Below the pieces are notes generated by a model that saw only the letters and a list, made by a program, of their open reading frames with translations, did no database searches and was not told the DNA's origin. From Colias croceus (taxonomy: Eukaryota > Arthropoda > Insecta > Lepidoptera > Pieridae), in the NCBI RefSeq assembly GCF_905220415.1, contig NC_059551.1, forward strand, positions 4,412,001 to 4,476,000: 64,000 nt of DNA, given 5' to 3'. Every line of letters begins with the position of its first letter. Position 1 is the stretch's first letter. The position numbers and the translations under genes were made by a program. Shown here piece after piece: positions 24,993-35,141 of the stretch.

Positions 24993-25364
24993 AACGTAAC
25001 GAAGTTTGAGAGCATTTCCAATAAACACGTTTATGTATTACTTCACTTTATATTATTCGATACATACACACTGTTCATATGAAAGCTTTTTGAGAGATGA
25101 GACATTGACGCTAAGAGGTTCAGAGTTCATGATGTATTTTAGATATAAAATAAATATATTTTCGTTGTTAATGCCAAATTGTATATATTTCATCATTTCA
25201 TATGCGAATGTAAATAAACAAGTATCTATTTTTATATAAAAATAAAGTCGGATATTGTAAAAATACTTATAACTTAATAATAATAGTTTAAAAAAACTAA
25301 AAAACACGCTTTTTATAGAAAACCGAACTAAAAAATAGAAAATTTTATCAAATTAGTGTATTGT
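24993..25364. other. Non-coding AT-rich stretch
   Basis: No repeat end or coding signal recognised. Confidence 0.5.
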
Positions 25365-25510
25365 CATCGGTCTTCAATAAATCTACAAAGTTTGAACGAA
25401 ATCTGGCCGTTTAAAGTGGGTCAAAATCGCGCCCAAAGAAGTCGGTTACAAACATACAAACATACAGGTGAAGCTAATATAAAGCGTGTAAAAACGGCGG
25501 AACGGATTAG
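25365..25510 (+). repeat. Interspersed repeat, probable non-LTR (RTE-like) 3' tail
   Basis: CGGTCTTCAATAAATCTACA, AAGTTTGAACGAAATCTGGC, GTCAAAATCGCGCCCAAAG and AACATACAGGTGAAGCTAAT recur in inverted form at about 61440-61560. Such tails are widespread in moth genomes and I associate them with RTE-type LINE 3' ends, from memory only. Confidence 0.5.
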
Positions 25511-25817
25511 AAAAGTTAAGATTTTCGGACGGTTAACTTTGTCTCTACTTAGAATTTAGATTAAGATAAAAACTTTTAAAACATTGAAATACTGATAAAA
25601 AGCAAATCCTATTCAGGCGGAGCTGGGCGAACGGCTTGTGTTAACGTTGTCCTCTCGTAGAAGGCATATCCCTGTATAATGTACCTATATAAAAATCCAA
25701 TAGTGAATGGACTGTGGAATATACTGTTCAGAAACTAAAAAAATATCTAGATCTAAGAAAAATCCTAGAAGCCAAGGAATATTATACTTACACAGAAATA
25801 CAAAAACGCTTGAATTT

Positions 25818-26000
25818 AATCCATACTAATATTATAAATGCGAAAGTAACTCTGTCTGTCTGTCTGTTACTCAATCACGCCTAAACTACTGAACCAATTT
25901 TCATGAAATTTAGTATAGAGATATTTTGATACCAGAGAAAAGACATAGGCTACCTTTTATTGCGAAATATGTACCACGGGCGAAGCCGGGGCGGACCACA
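25818..26000 (+). repeat. Lep1-type repeat (TCTGTCTGTCTG subfamily), second copy
   Basis: Inverted relative to 23191-23398: CATACTAATATTATAAATGC, AACTCTGTCTGTCTGTCTG, TTTTATTGCGAAATATGTAC, then CCACGGGCGAAGCCGGGGCG. The two copies bracket the 1.2-kb foldback. Confidence 0.75.
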
Positions 26001-26815
26001 AGTTACTATATTATATACTAGTAATGCAATCTATCCACTTTTTCTGCGAAACAAATGATAAACTGTTATATAATTCTAGTAACTGCTCTATTTTATCTAG
26101 AGGCTACAAATAATTATAATATAAATCCATTGTTTCCCGAATACACGTTCATTGTACAATACCATTCATTAAATTAATACCTATAATACCCATAATTATG
26201 TGACACATCTGAAATCTCTTTAGGTGTAAAAAGTAGAAGGTATGCATTGTATCTTGTATGCACTAAAGTACTACACTTATATAGTGTTTAACATTATTAT
26301 TATTTTGATTGAATTCTGATCACTTGTTCTACTGATCACATGCCTTTAACTAATAAAAGAGTTAATGCAAATTGATAGTGCTTTTTAATAACTTTATATT
26401 TAAATGCCCTTCTGCTCTATGCCCACCGTAGGCCTCGAACCCATGAAATAAACTCATGCAAATTACTTTTAACCTTATGACAATAATTTTGCTTTAGATT
26501 TATTTTTTAGTATGCTTTAATTGTACAACTGCGTAGTATAGTATAATATGTAGATTTTAATTGCCTTCTTATTTTAACATGTTATACTTTTTTTGCTTAT
26601 TATTTGGTGTAATATTTCTTATTGCGTACAAACTTCGTAAAACTATTTATATAATACATTCTTATGTATTTTTTTCTTTAAGTTATTTATACATTTTAAA
26701 CTTTTATTTTGTATCATATAAATGTTTGGTAGTATTTTTTATTTCAGGTAATTTTCATGCAGTAAGAAAATTAGATGGATACCATTCAAGTGAGTACTTT
26801 TAGTAAATAATTTTT
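26001..26815. other. Non-coding stretch, nothing recognised
   Basis: AT-rich; a hydrophobic 80-codon chance frame at 26561-26803 lacks any recognisable pattern. Confidence 0.5.
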
Positions 26816-26902
26816 AACCCATTGAGCCCCAAGCGGCCCGATCAGTCCACGACACAATAGATTTTCTATTGTGTCTGTGATTCTGGGGTTTGAGTTATGA
26901 AA
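26816..26902. repeat. Small TTAA-starting hairpin element (piggyBac-type MITE end)
   Basis: It begins TTAACCCATTGAGCCCC, contains an 11-bp hairpin GACACAATAGA / TCTATTGTGTC, and ends in CTGGGGTTTGAG, a partial inverted match to the start. TTAA followed by CCC is the usual start of piggyBac-type elements. It may be one end of a larger decayed copy. Confidence 0.5.
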
Positions 26903-27102
26903 TCATTGATAACTTGAGTTTTTTTTTTTTGGCGAAATTATAGTTTTTATTTCATCAGTGATTCTTCTAAAATCTATAAATAAGATAAATATGTAATAAT
27001 CATTTAGTTTCAAAAATTGAATCTTTTTTAATCAATAATCTGCATTAGCATTCGGTAAACTTCGACTTATAATGATTTTCTTTCCAATTGTTCTTAAGTT
27101 AA

Positions 27103-27180
27103 ACTTCTTTAGGCGCGAGGAGAGTAAAATTTGATAGTCGCCATGGCAATGCCGTCACGTCATGGAGTAAGGCGACGACA
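27103..27180 (+). repeat. Partial copy of the GAAGTTTCACTTC MITE family
   Basis: AAACTTCTTTAGGCGCGAGG, AGAGTAAAATTTGATAGTCG, CCATGGCAATGCCGTCACG and CATGGAGTAAGGCGACGAC match the left two thirds of the copies at 52108-52230 (inverted) and 60689-60790. The right terminal repeat is missing. Confidence 0.65.
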
Positions 27181-27893
27181 TAATCAAGCTGGATTTTGAC
27201 AAAATTTGTTTGCTTTTGATCGTCACCATAAATGCCTTTTAGGTTAAATAGCTTAAATATATTTGTATCGATTTGATTGTTGTTCAAACAGTTTGTAAAT
27301 GAGTTTAAAATTAATTATTAAGTAAATGCATTCTTGTTGTTACCGTGGTATTGTCGTATTTTAAGTATTTAGAAGAAAATTATAAATAAAATAAAATAAA
27401 ATAATATTTATTAGCAAATTTTACATATTCAGTTCACAATTTTGCTCTGCCTTCTGAACTAGGTTGGGAGATGATAAGTTTAAAGATAACTTATCATTGC
27501 GTGTTGATATATAGGCAATAGCTAGATTGTTAGTGAAGTTAATGTTACCGATTAATTCTGCTTACATACAGTTAAATGAAATAGATAAGTTAAATTAGTT
27601 TAAACAAATCTATAGAGAGGTCATAAGTTCATAACAAGTATTTCCAGGAAAATGTAATGCCATAAATGAAAGGGAACTCTATATATTATGTAGAGCTTCT
27701 TGGTGGTTTCTTAGAAAACTAAACGCAAGGGCTGCTTTATGGTTTGTCAATGTGTAGTGTCGCATACAATGAGCCGTATTCGGGTATATTTGTTTTCATC
27801 AATATTTTATGACATTTAGGCCATTTTATAGAGTTTTATATAGCGACTCTGAACATCAATTAATTCGTATTTGTACTACAGGAAAGGTTAAAT

Positions 27894-27898
27894 GATGG
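27894..27898. repeat. Target-site duplication GATGG (left)
   Basis: The same five bases follow the other LTR at 35359-35363. A 5-bp duplication fits BEL/Pao integrases. Confidence 0.9.
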
Positions 27899-28115
27899 TG
27901 TACGGGGTTGTAGGTCCCGTACGGAGTAAATAAAAGAATTAAGTACAATAATTGCCTTTATTGCCTTAACTCTATAATATGGTTAATGGTTATGGTCGTG
28001 AGAACGCGCGATAGCGGTGGCGATCGAACGCGAACTAATGAAATGTATTAAAATGCCGCGTGTCCGCGTAAAACGCTGACAGCGCGCAATGAAGCTAATG
28101 TACGAAGACTGTACA
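27899..28115 (-). repeat. 3' LTR (217 bp)
   Basis: It runs TGTACGGGG...GACTGTACA on the + strand and matches 35142-35358 base for base by eye. The ends form a short inverted repeat (TGTAC/GTACA). The + strand contains AATAAAAG; on the - (element) strand the transcription and poly-A signals could not be placed with confidence. Confidence 0.95.
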
Positions 28116-28130
28116 TGCTCCCACAACGAG
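28116..28130 (-). other. Weak polypurine-tract candidate next to the 3' LTR
   Basis: In element sense the bases just before the 3' LTR read CGTTGTGGGAGCA. This is purine-rich (GTGGGAG) and in the right place for plus-strand priming, but short and interrupted. Confidence 0.45.
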
Positions 28131-28266
28131 AAAATGGATGAAAAGCGATGGGCATGAATGATGATGAGACAAGGTGATTCAATTTCGCTTTAACTAATCC
28201 TTAGTGTCCTTATGGTTTAACACTCTTCCGTAAAGCGATGCTTACGGAATAAGGGTGAGTTGGATT

Positions 28267-28351
28267 CACTAACACTAACGCATGGTTTTTCACTAACACT
28301 AACGCATGGTTTTTCACTAACACTAACACATGGTTTTTCACTAACACTAAC
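28267..28351. repeat. Tandem repeat, 24-bp unit, about 3.5 copies
   Basis: The unit on the + strand is CACTAACACTAACGCATGG followed by TTTTT, at 28267, 28291 and 28315, with a partial fourth at 28339. Copy 3 has ACACATGG in place of ACGCATGG. It lies in the retrotransposon between the transmembrane-type frame and the 3' LTR. Confidence 0.9.
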
Positions 28352-28362
28352 ACTTTGGTCAT

Positions 28363-29360
28363 TTATACTAACGCTTTTACACTAAACCTTAAAACCGGAT
28401 TATTGAGACCGCTGCCGCAGCGTGGTGCCGCCGCCGCTGACCCCAGGGTCGCGGCTGGCGGCACAGTAGATGCGGCGCGAGGGCGCGTGCAGCGCCACCG
28501 CACGCCGTACAACACTGCTGCAACTGCTGCTGCTCCCACCAGCAAGTAGATCACGACATAGTGATGCAAGTCGTGGTACGAAATGCCATTTAATAACGCG
28601 TTTTCCGATTTCATTTGCTTAATTTGAGAGCCTTTGCCTTCCCATTCCTTATCCTTACCACTTATCACAAGTTCCAGTTTAGAAGATGGTTTTGGTTAAA
28701 AATATGGTTGACGGGTGGTATCTCTAGCTTTAGGACATCTGCATGTATATTGTATAGTCACAGTATCCGATTGTTGTTTTTGTACAATAAGCATTCATTA
28801 TTATTAAATTGTACCCATGAATCTTGACAAGGTAGAGGTTTGGTTTTACAAATCTGTGTGTTGAGGTCTTGTACATGAATATTCATCAACCTTCATGTGA
28901 TAAATATGATTTCCGTAAAAAACAAATCTATTGTTAAACGTTAAAATAGAAACATTCTTTAATATCAAACTTATTCAAAATTAAATAATATAAATCTTTC
29001 TGTAAGTTGATCGCCACGTAATCTGATACCAGGAGTAGGGTGACCATGTTATTAGTAAGTCTCTTTATTATTATACTATAACTCGTAAGTGTCTCTATTT
29101 AGTATTTGCGATAGGTATTTTTATCTCGATAATGACTAATGAGATAATCTGCGGCAATTTTTGCCCGTTCTTTTAATAAGTGATATAATTTCAGTAGTTC
29201 TAACAGACTAATTGAACGGATAGAGTAAAATCCTTTGATAATTTTCCCAAAATTAATTTCTTCTTGCATTAGCTGGTGTGGTTTGTTTAGTCCTTAGTAT
29301 TGATGACTCATCGAATTATTTATATATTACTTTATATGTTAATGTTTTATTGTTAATTGT
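28363..29360 (-). pseudogene. Frame-broken 3' segment of the BEL element, possible envelope-like relic
   Basis: Downstream of pol, the - strand has no single long frame, but pieces in several frames look protein-like. An opening piece sits at about 29275-29101 (KPHQLMQEEINF...YRKY). A Cys-containing piece lies at about 28860-28760 (CKTKPLPC...). The last piece, 28695-28363, has a Lys/Glu-rich stretch, then SYHDLHHYVVIYLLVG and a continuing hydrophobic, Ala/Val-rich segment of about 20 residues (one membrane span), then an Arg-rich GC-rich tail. A C-terminal membrane span with a basic tail is how envelope proteins of some BEL/Pao and errantivirus elements end. Stops and shifts separate the pieces, so it is either decayed or not a gene. 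Confidence 0.4.
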
Positions 29361-32300
29361 TTATATTATGTTACTTGACTGGCTTGTATGAATTTGATTG
29401 TGTTTTGTATTTTCACCGACTGGTAATGAAGATAGTTTTACTATCGGTCTTTTAATGATTCCGTTTTTGGTTTTGACGGATACTACTCTCACGAATCCAT
29501 CTTTTCCTGGGTGTAGTTCTACAATTCTACCCAAGGCCCACTTTCCAGGTGGTAGGTTAGCATCATGTATTAAGACTATATCGCCTATTTGCATATTTGG
29601 TTGGGGTCGCTGCCACTTAGAGCGAACGTTAAGCTGGGTTAGGTACTCAGCTCGCCATCTCTTCCAGATATCTTGGTATATCTTCTGCATGAGTTGCCAC
29701 CTAGTACGCAAGTCCTTTTCCGTTTCCACTATGGTCGCTGTCGGTCCCCCAGATAGAAAATGTGAAGGTGTCAGGACGTCAAGGTCTTCCGGATCTTCAT
29801 TCAATGAACACAGAGGCCTAGAATTGAGACAGGCTTCTAATTGCGCAAGTAACGTTGAATATTCTTCGTATGTTAACCTCTGTTCCCCTATGACTCGCTT
29901 TAGGTGGTATTTTAAAGACTTGACGGCTGCTTCCCAGAGGCCACCTGCACTCGGCCACGAAGGAGCGTTGAAATGCCATTCAATCTGCATTTCTGTTATT
30001 TCGGTATAGAACTGTTCGTCAATAATTATTGATTTTAGATGTAATATTTCTTCTTGTAATAATCGATTTGCCTTTATGAAGTTGGTTCCGTTGTCACTAT
30101 ACATATGACTAGGCGTTCCCCGCCTGGCTGCGAATCTACGAAGAGCAGAAATAAATGCCAAAGCGGTCAGGTCCGACACAAGTTCTAGATGTATGGCCTT
30201 GGTTGCCATACACACAAAAACTGCGATGTATCCCTTGGTACACTTTACTCCTCTCCCCTTTTGAGATTTTATATCCACAAAGCCGGTAAAATCAACTCCC
30301 GTATGGTAGAAAGGTCGAGTTATATTGGTTCTAGCTGCAGGTAAGTCCCCCATCAACTGGTCATGTTTATAGGGGCTGTGTTTTCTACAAATAACACATT
30401 TTCTTAACCTCTTCTTAACGGCATTATTCCCACCGATAATCCAATATTGTTGTCGCAACCATGTCAAAGTTAAACGAGCACCTCCATGAAATGTCATCTT
30501 ATGCGCATGGTCAATCAGCATGTCTGTTAATTGACAACTGTGTGGTATAATCGCAGGATGTTTCATGTTATGTTGAATACTCGCTTTTGAAATTCGTCCC
30601 CCAACTCTCAAAACTCCCTGTTCATCAATGAATGGATTTAACTTTAGTAATGAGCTTTTAGAATGGGGCTGGTTATGTTTTTTAATATAATCTATGTCAT
30701 CTGTAAACGATATTGACTGTGCGTGTTTAATTAATAAAATTTTCGATTTTCTTAATTCTTGAATCGTTAAATAATTAGGTTTATTACGTAATCGTGTCGT
30801 CATACGTAGTACCCACGCCAGCACTCTTGACGCTCGCGTAAAATCGCTATGTCTGCGAAATATCGAGTCAATGACTTGGTTCTCATATTTCATGGTTGAT
30901 GTATTTATTAAAACAGTATTTTTAATTTCTTCATTAGTATTATAAATAATATTTTGTGTTGTTCCTTCATTGAAAGTTAAAAGCCAGGTTGGTCCATGCC
31001 ACCAAATATTATGAGTAGCTAGTTGATCAGCTGTGATTCCTCGAGTAGCGCAGTCAGCAGGGTTCTCCTTAGACTTTACGTATCGCCAGTTAGTTGATGG
31101 AATCACATCTACTACTTTCTTAACTCTGTTAGCGACAAAAGGCTTCCAACGACTCGGTTCGCCGTTAAGCCAACCGAGAACAGCTGTTGAGTCTGACCAG
31201 CAATAAATCTTGATGTTAAAGTTTGACAAACATTGTAACGCAGTTTTCATCAATTTTGATAGTAAAACAGCTGCACACAGTCTTGGTAGCGAAATGGCCT
31301 TCCTTACGGGTACTAGACGTGATTTTGCCGTTATGATGACTACTGATGGTTTAGTATGTGGACTACCCTTTACTCTGCAGTAAATGACACAAGCGTAGGC
31401 CTTCTCGGACGCGTCACAGAACCCGTGGAGCTCTATAGTGTCATTTTTATTGCTATGCAACCATCGCGGTATTTTAATACGGTTAATATTATTTAAATCA
31501 ATTTCTAAGGTCTTCCATCTTGAGATGATGGCATCTGGTAAGACATCATCCCATTTTATATCAAGTAGCCAGACTTCTTGAAATAATAGTTTAAGGTTGG
31601 CTGTAGCGGGTGACAGCCACCCAAGAGGGTCAAATATCTTAGATATACTCGAAAGCAACGTTCTTTTTGTCAGTTTAGTAGGTGACTCAGTTTTCAAATG
31701 AAACGAAAATTGGTCTTCTCTTGAATGCCATTGCAGTCCTAGCGCTTTCGTAGACTCTTGGTGTTTAAAAATGTATGTCTGATCATCCCCCGATAAATAA
31801 CTCTCTTCCATCTCCAATCTATTTGATGACCACTTCCTCAAATTAAATCCTCCGCAACGTAGAAGTGCTATAAGGTCAGCCTTCAACCTCATGGCAGATT
31901 GAAGGTCGTGATGGCCATGAAGTAGATCATCCATATAAAAGCTGGTATTCACCACCTCGGCTGCTTCTGGGAATCGGGAAGCTTCATCTTTAGCAAGCTG
32001 CTTCAAGGTCATCATTGCTAAAAATGGTGCGGCCTTGGTGCCGTAAGTGACGGTGGCTAATTGGTATTCCTTCAATGGTTTATTGGGATGATCACGCCAT
32101 ATAATTTTCTGTAAGGCTTGATCTTTTTTATTAACGAGTATTTGCCTAAACATTTTTTCAATGTCAGCAGTAAAGGCTACTTTGTATTGCCTCCAACTTA
32201 TGATCAATGTTAATAAATCCTTTTGTAAATTCGGTCCACTGTACATAATATCATTTAATGAATATCCAGTCGATGTTTTTGCTGACGCATTAAAAACGAC

Positions 32301-34898
32301 GCGCGTGGCAGTGGTCGTTGACTCCGCACGTATGACACAATGGTGAGGTAAATATGATTCCGGTGTCTGGTTACCGGTGCATTCAAACATATGCTTCAAA
32401 TATATGTATTCATGAATGAATTGTTTATAACTTTCACAAATCAATTTATTTTTGGTAAATCTATTCTCTAATTGACGAAATTGAGCTATAGCCTTGGTTT
32501 TAGAATCACCCAATTTGTCTTTCATATCTGGTTTTAGTGGTAATCTAACAACATAACGCCCATCTGACTGGCGCTTCGTATGCAACTGGTAATGTTGCAT
32601 ACAGTATTGATCTTGGCTGGACATATCAGATGAATTTTCTGAGATATCCTCTATCTCCCAAAACCTTTGAATGTTACTTATATTGACCGTAACAATATTA
32701 CAATGACTCTGTGTTGCAACAGAACCGCTTAATATCCAACCCAGCTCGGTATTCTGGGCAATCGGTTGAGATATGCTGTTACGAATAAAGCCGGGAAGTA
32801 ATATTAACTCGTATACTTCTACCCCCAATATCAAATCAATAGGTTTACTTATATTGAACTCCGGGTCCGCCAGAGATAATTTTTCTATATGCGGCCAGGT
32901 TGGTTTTCTAAATGACTGACTTGGTAAATTGTCGACAACATGCTTCATAACATATGCTTCCGAATCAATTGTAAAGTCACTGTAAAGAGACGATATTGTA
33001 ATTTTAACAACTCCTTTACTGTTGTTAGCCTTTGAACCCACTCCCACCACCATGCAGTTGCGTTTAACACGGGGTAGACCTAACAATTGAGCTGCATTTT
33101 CTGTGATTAATGATGCCTCAGCACAGGGATCAATAAGTGCACGCATAAGATAATTACAGCCATCTTCCGATTTAATGTTGACCTTAGCGGTGGCTAACAA
33201 CTTCGGTAGAGTTTCTTGAGGCGCCTTTGATATACATAATATGTTTGATTTCGGCGTCTCCTTTTGTTTAGTAGCGCAAGAAGTAGACGGAGCGTATGTC
33301 ACGTAGGCATTGTGTAGCAATGTGTTGTGGCTATCGTTACAAAAGCGACATGTTTTTTCGGAAGTACAATTTTTTCCGAAATGATTTATTAAACAGTTTT
33401 TACATAAATCATTATTGTCAATTATTTTTCGCCTTTCCTCGGGCATTGATTCTAAGAACAATTTACATTTAAACAATGCATGCTGGTTATTGCAGATTAT
33501 GCATTTCCGTTGTTGCGAATTCCTTATTGTTGACGATTGGTTTACAATAATAGGTTTTAATTGCGAAGTTTTCTGTATAAAATTGTTATTTGGTAATTTA
33601 AATGAATTTCTATTTTTATTATAGTTGTCTTGATATTGTAATTGTTTTGGTTTAATTAAATCTTGTTTTCTTCGTGAAGACTCTAATGATATAAATTTTG
33701 TTTCAAGGAAATCTAGAAATTCGGTAATTGTAGCTAAATCTCTGGGGTTCTTTAGCGACTCAATATAATCATGGTGGGTTTCTGTATCCAATTTCTGCGA
33801 TAGTATATACACTATAAGAGGATCCCAAGACGTTATGTTCACCCCCATGGCTTTAATGGCATTGAGACACTCATTGGTGGTGTCATGTATTTTCTTTATT
33901 TGCCCAGCTGATTGTTGTTGCATACTAGGCATCGATAAAATAATTTGAATATGAGAGTTAAATATAATTCGCATATTATTATAACGATGGTTTAGAATAT
34001 CCCAACAAATTTGATAGTTATCGGAACTTATGGTCAAGTGCTGTACTAATTTCGACGCTTCTCCTCTCAATTTATTTTTTAAGTGTTGCATTTTCTGAGC
34101 ATTCGGTAATGAATTATTGCTATGTATGGTTTCATTGAACAAATCCTTAAAAGATATCCATTGTTGGAAATTTCCGTTGAACGTTGGTATGTCCAACTGC
34201 GGCGTTGATTTCTCTCTAAATGAGACCGAGTTCATTTTATTGTTGACTGCCTTTTTTATGTTATTATATTTTATCTCATATTGAATATAAGCTTGTTCAT
34301 ATTCTTCATTCTCTACGAGGCTCTCACAGTCGATTTCCCAATGTAAAGAATCGATGACTGACCATCTCAAATTAATATTTTTTAATAAATCTTCCAATTC
34401 CCATCGTTCAGAAAGATTCTCAAGGTTAGCAGAATTTATAGTATGCAAGAATGCCCTAAAGTTGCTTTTCTGCTTACGAAGCATTTCGTCAACCCTACTG
34501 TTATTCCCTTGAGTGGTTAGTGGCCTTGAATGTGAAGCACCCAATTCGGGAGGCGAAGGAGCTGGCCCCTGACGATCGGAAAATTGCGATAATGGTGTCG
34601 CTGGTCTTAGTAATGGTTTATTTTGATCATATTTACTAATGAGAACTTTGGTGTCATTATAAAATTTTAAAGTTGACTGGTAGTAGTTCTCTTTAAAATA
34701 TTTGTGGTTAGGATCATCAAATTCAACAGTTAATCTCGTATGGTTAATTTGGAATTCCTTCCAATAGGCATCTAACGTACTTAGGCGTTTCTCAATGTAG
34801 GCGGGCGTTTTACGTTCTGGCCCATCCTTCTTAAAATTATTGCGGAGGCTTTCCATCGCAGAAATAATTTGCTCTTGCGTGGCTAAAATTGCCTCCAT
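29361..34898 (-). CDS. BEL/Pao gag-pol polyprotein (1845 aa)
   Basis: The frame starts with ATG at 34898 and ends without any internal stop. Domains by residue: coiled N-terminal region; DUF1759-type gag, about 230-390 (DIPTFNGNFQQWISFKDLF); zinc knuckles, about 465-530 (CIICNNQH...CKNC...CRFC); DUF1758-type aspartic protease with ALIDPCAEASLI at D590; reverse transcriptase with YMDD at 988-991; RNase H with HGFCDAS (about 1157) and WSDSTAVLGWL (about 1233); integrase HHCC zinc finger, about 1464-1507 (HAHKMTFHGG...CVICRKH); integrase catalytic residues near 1534 (GVDFTGF), 1601 (YSDNGTNF) and 1654 (GLWEAAVKSL); C-terminal DUF5641-like region (GDIVLIHDANLPPGKWALGR). The protein makes the particle and copies and inserts the element. 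All main motifs look intact, so activity is plausible. The protease reads DPC where many families have DSG or DTG. Confidence 0.96.
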   Translation of the reverse strand: MEAILATQEQIISAMESLRNNFKKDGPERKTPAYIEKRLSTLDAYWKEFQINHTRLTVEFDDPNHKYFKENYYQSTLKFYNDTKVLISKYDQNKPLLRPATPLSQFSDRQGPAPSPPELGASHSRPLTTQGNNSRVDEMLRKQKSNFRAFLHTINSANLENLSERWELEDLLKNINLRWSVIDSLHWEIDCESLVENEEYEQAYIQYEIKYNNIKKAVNNKMNSVSFREKSTPQLDIPTFNGNFQQWISFKDLFNETIHSNNSLPNAQKMQHLKNKLRGEASKLVQHLTISSDNYQICWDILNHRYNNMRIIFNSHIQIILSMPSMQQQSAGQIKKIHDTTNECLNAIKAMGVNITSWDPLIVYILSQKLDTETHHDYIESLKNPRDLATITEFLDFLETKFISLESSRRKQDLIKPKQLQYQDNYNKNRNSFKLPNNNFIQKTSQLKPIIVNQSSTIRNSQQRKCIICNNQHALFKCKLFLESMPEERRKIIDNNDLCKNCLINHFGKNCTSEKTCRFCNDSHNTLLHNAYVTYAPSTSCATKQKETPKSNILCISKAPQETLPKLLATAKVNIKSEDGCNYLMRALIDPCAEASLITENAAQLLGLPRVKRNCMVVGVGSKANNSKGVVKITISSLYSDFTIDSEAYVMKHVVDNLPSQSFRKPTWPHIEKLSLADPEFNISKPIDLILGVEVYELILLPGFIRNSISQPIAQNTELGWILSGSVATQSHCNIVTVNISNIQRFWEIEDISENSSDMSSQDQYCMQHYQLHTKRQSDGRYVVRLPLKPDMKDKLGDSKTKAIAQFRQLENRFTKNKLICESYKQFIHEYIYLKHMFECTGNQTPESYLPHHCVIRAESTTTATRVVFNASAKTSTGYSLNDIMYSGPNLQKDLLTLIISWRQYKVAFTADIEKMFRQILVNKKDQALQKIIWRDHPNKPLKEYQLATVTYGTKAAPFLAMMTLKQLAKDEASRFPEAAEVVNTSFYMDDLLHGHHDLQSAMRLKADLIALLRCGGFNLRKWSSNRLEMEESYLSGDDQTYIFKHQESTKALGLQWHSREDQFSFHLKTESPTKLTKRTLLSSISKIFDPLGWLSPATANLKLLFQEVWLLDIKWDDVLPDAIISRWKTLEIDLNNINRIKIPRWLHSNKNDTIELHGFCDASEKAYACVIYCRVKGSPHTKPSVVIITAKSRLVPVRKAISLPRLCAAVLLSKLMKTALQCLSNFNIKIYCWSDSTAVLGWLNGEPSRWKPFVANRVKKVVDVIPSTNWRYVKSKENPADCATRGITADQLATHNIWWHGPTWLLTFNEGTTQNIIYNTNEEIKNTVLINTSTMKYENQVIDSIFRRHSDFTRASRVLAWVLRMTTRLRNKPNYLTIQELRKSKILLIKHAQSISFTDDIDYIKKHNQPHSKSSLLKLNPFIDEQGVLRVGGRISKASIQHNMKHPAIIPHSCQLTDMLIDHAHKMTFHGGARLTLTWLRQQYWIIGGNNAVKKRLRKCVICRKHSPYKHDQLMGDLPAARTNITRPFYHTGVDFTGFVDIKSQKGRGVKCTKGYIAVFVCMATKAIHLELVSDLTALAFISALRRFAARRGTPSHMYSDNGTNFIKANRLLQEEILHLKSIIIDEQFYTEITEMQIEWHFNAPSWPSAGGLWEAAVKSLKYHLKRVIGEQRLTYEEYSTLLAQLEACLNSRPLCSLNEDPEDLDVLTPSHFLSGGPTATIVETEKDLRTRWQLMQKIYQDIWKRWRAEYLTQLNVRSKWQRPQPNMQIGDIVLIHDANLPPGKWALGRIVELHPGKDGFVRVVSVKTKNGIIKRPIVKLSSLPVGENTKHNQIHTSQSSNII

Positions 34899-35141
34899 GG
34901 TTGCTATGGTATATATGGTGTGTTAAGTAAAAAAAAATAAAATGTAAAGAAAATAATGGAAAGGGCTCACTCAGAGACTGGCACTTGGTAGCTGGTTTGT
35001 CCCGTAGATGGCACCTTTATCCTGGTTGTTATTGGTTTATCTAACACTGGTTAATATATGTCGTAAACTGAACTAACTTTCACGTTTTAACTTTCTCACA
35101 CGCGCAAGTCCCGCTTACGACTTAAGCTCGAAGGACCACGA
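34899..35141 (-). other. Leader (5' untranslated region) of the BEL element
   Basis: 243 bases between the 5' LTR and the polyprotein ATG. In the element sense it starts with the primer-binding site and would hold the packaging signal, whose position cannot be read from sequence alone. Confidence 0.7.
35126..35138 (-). other. tRNA primer-binding site
   Basis: Three bases inside the 5' LTR the element strand reads TGGTCCTTCGAGC. The complement ends in ...GGACCA, as needed to pair with a tRNA 3' CCA end. I cannot name the tRNA with confidence. Confidence 0.75.

Noticed and set aside
29398..30009. 203-codon open frame on the + strand
   Set aside because: It lies wholly antisense to the integrase/C-terminal part of the BEL polyprotein and shows no domain; it is a shadow frame.
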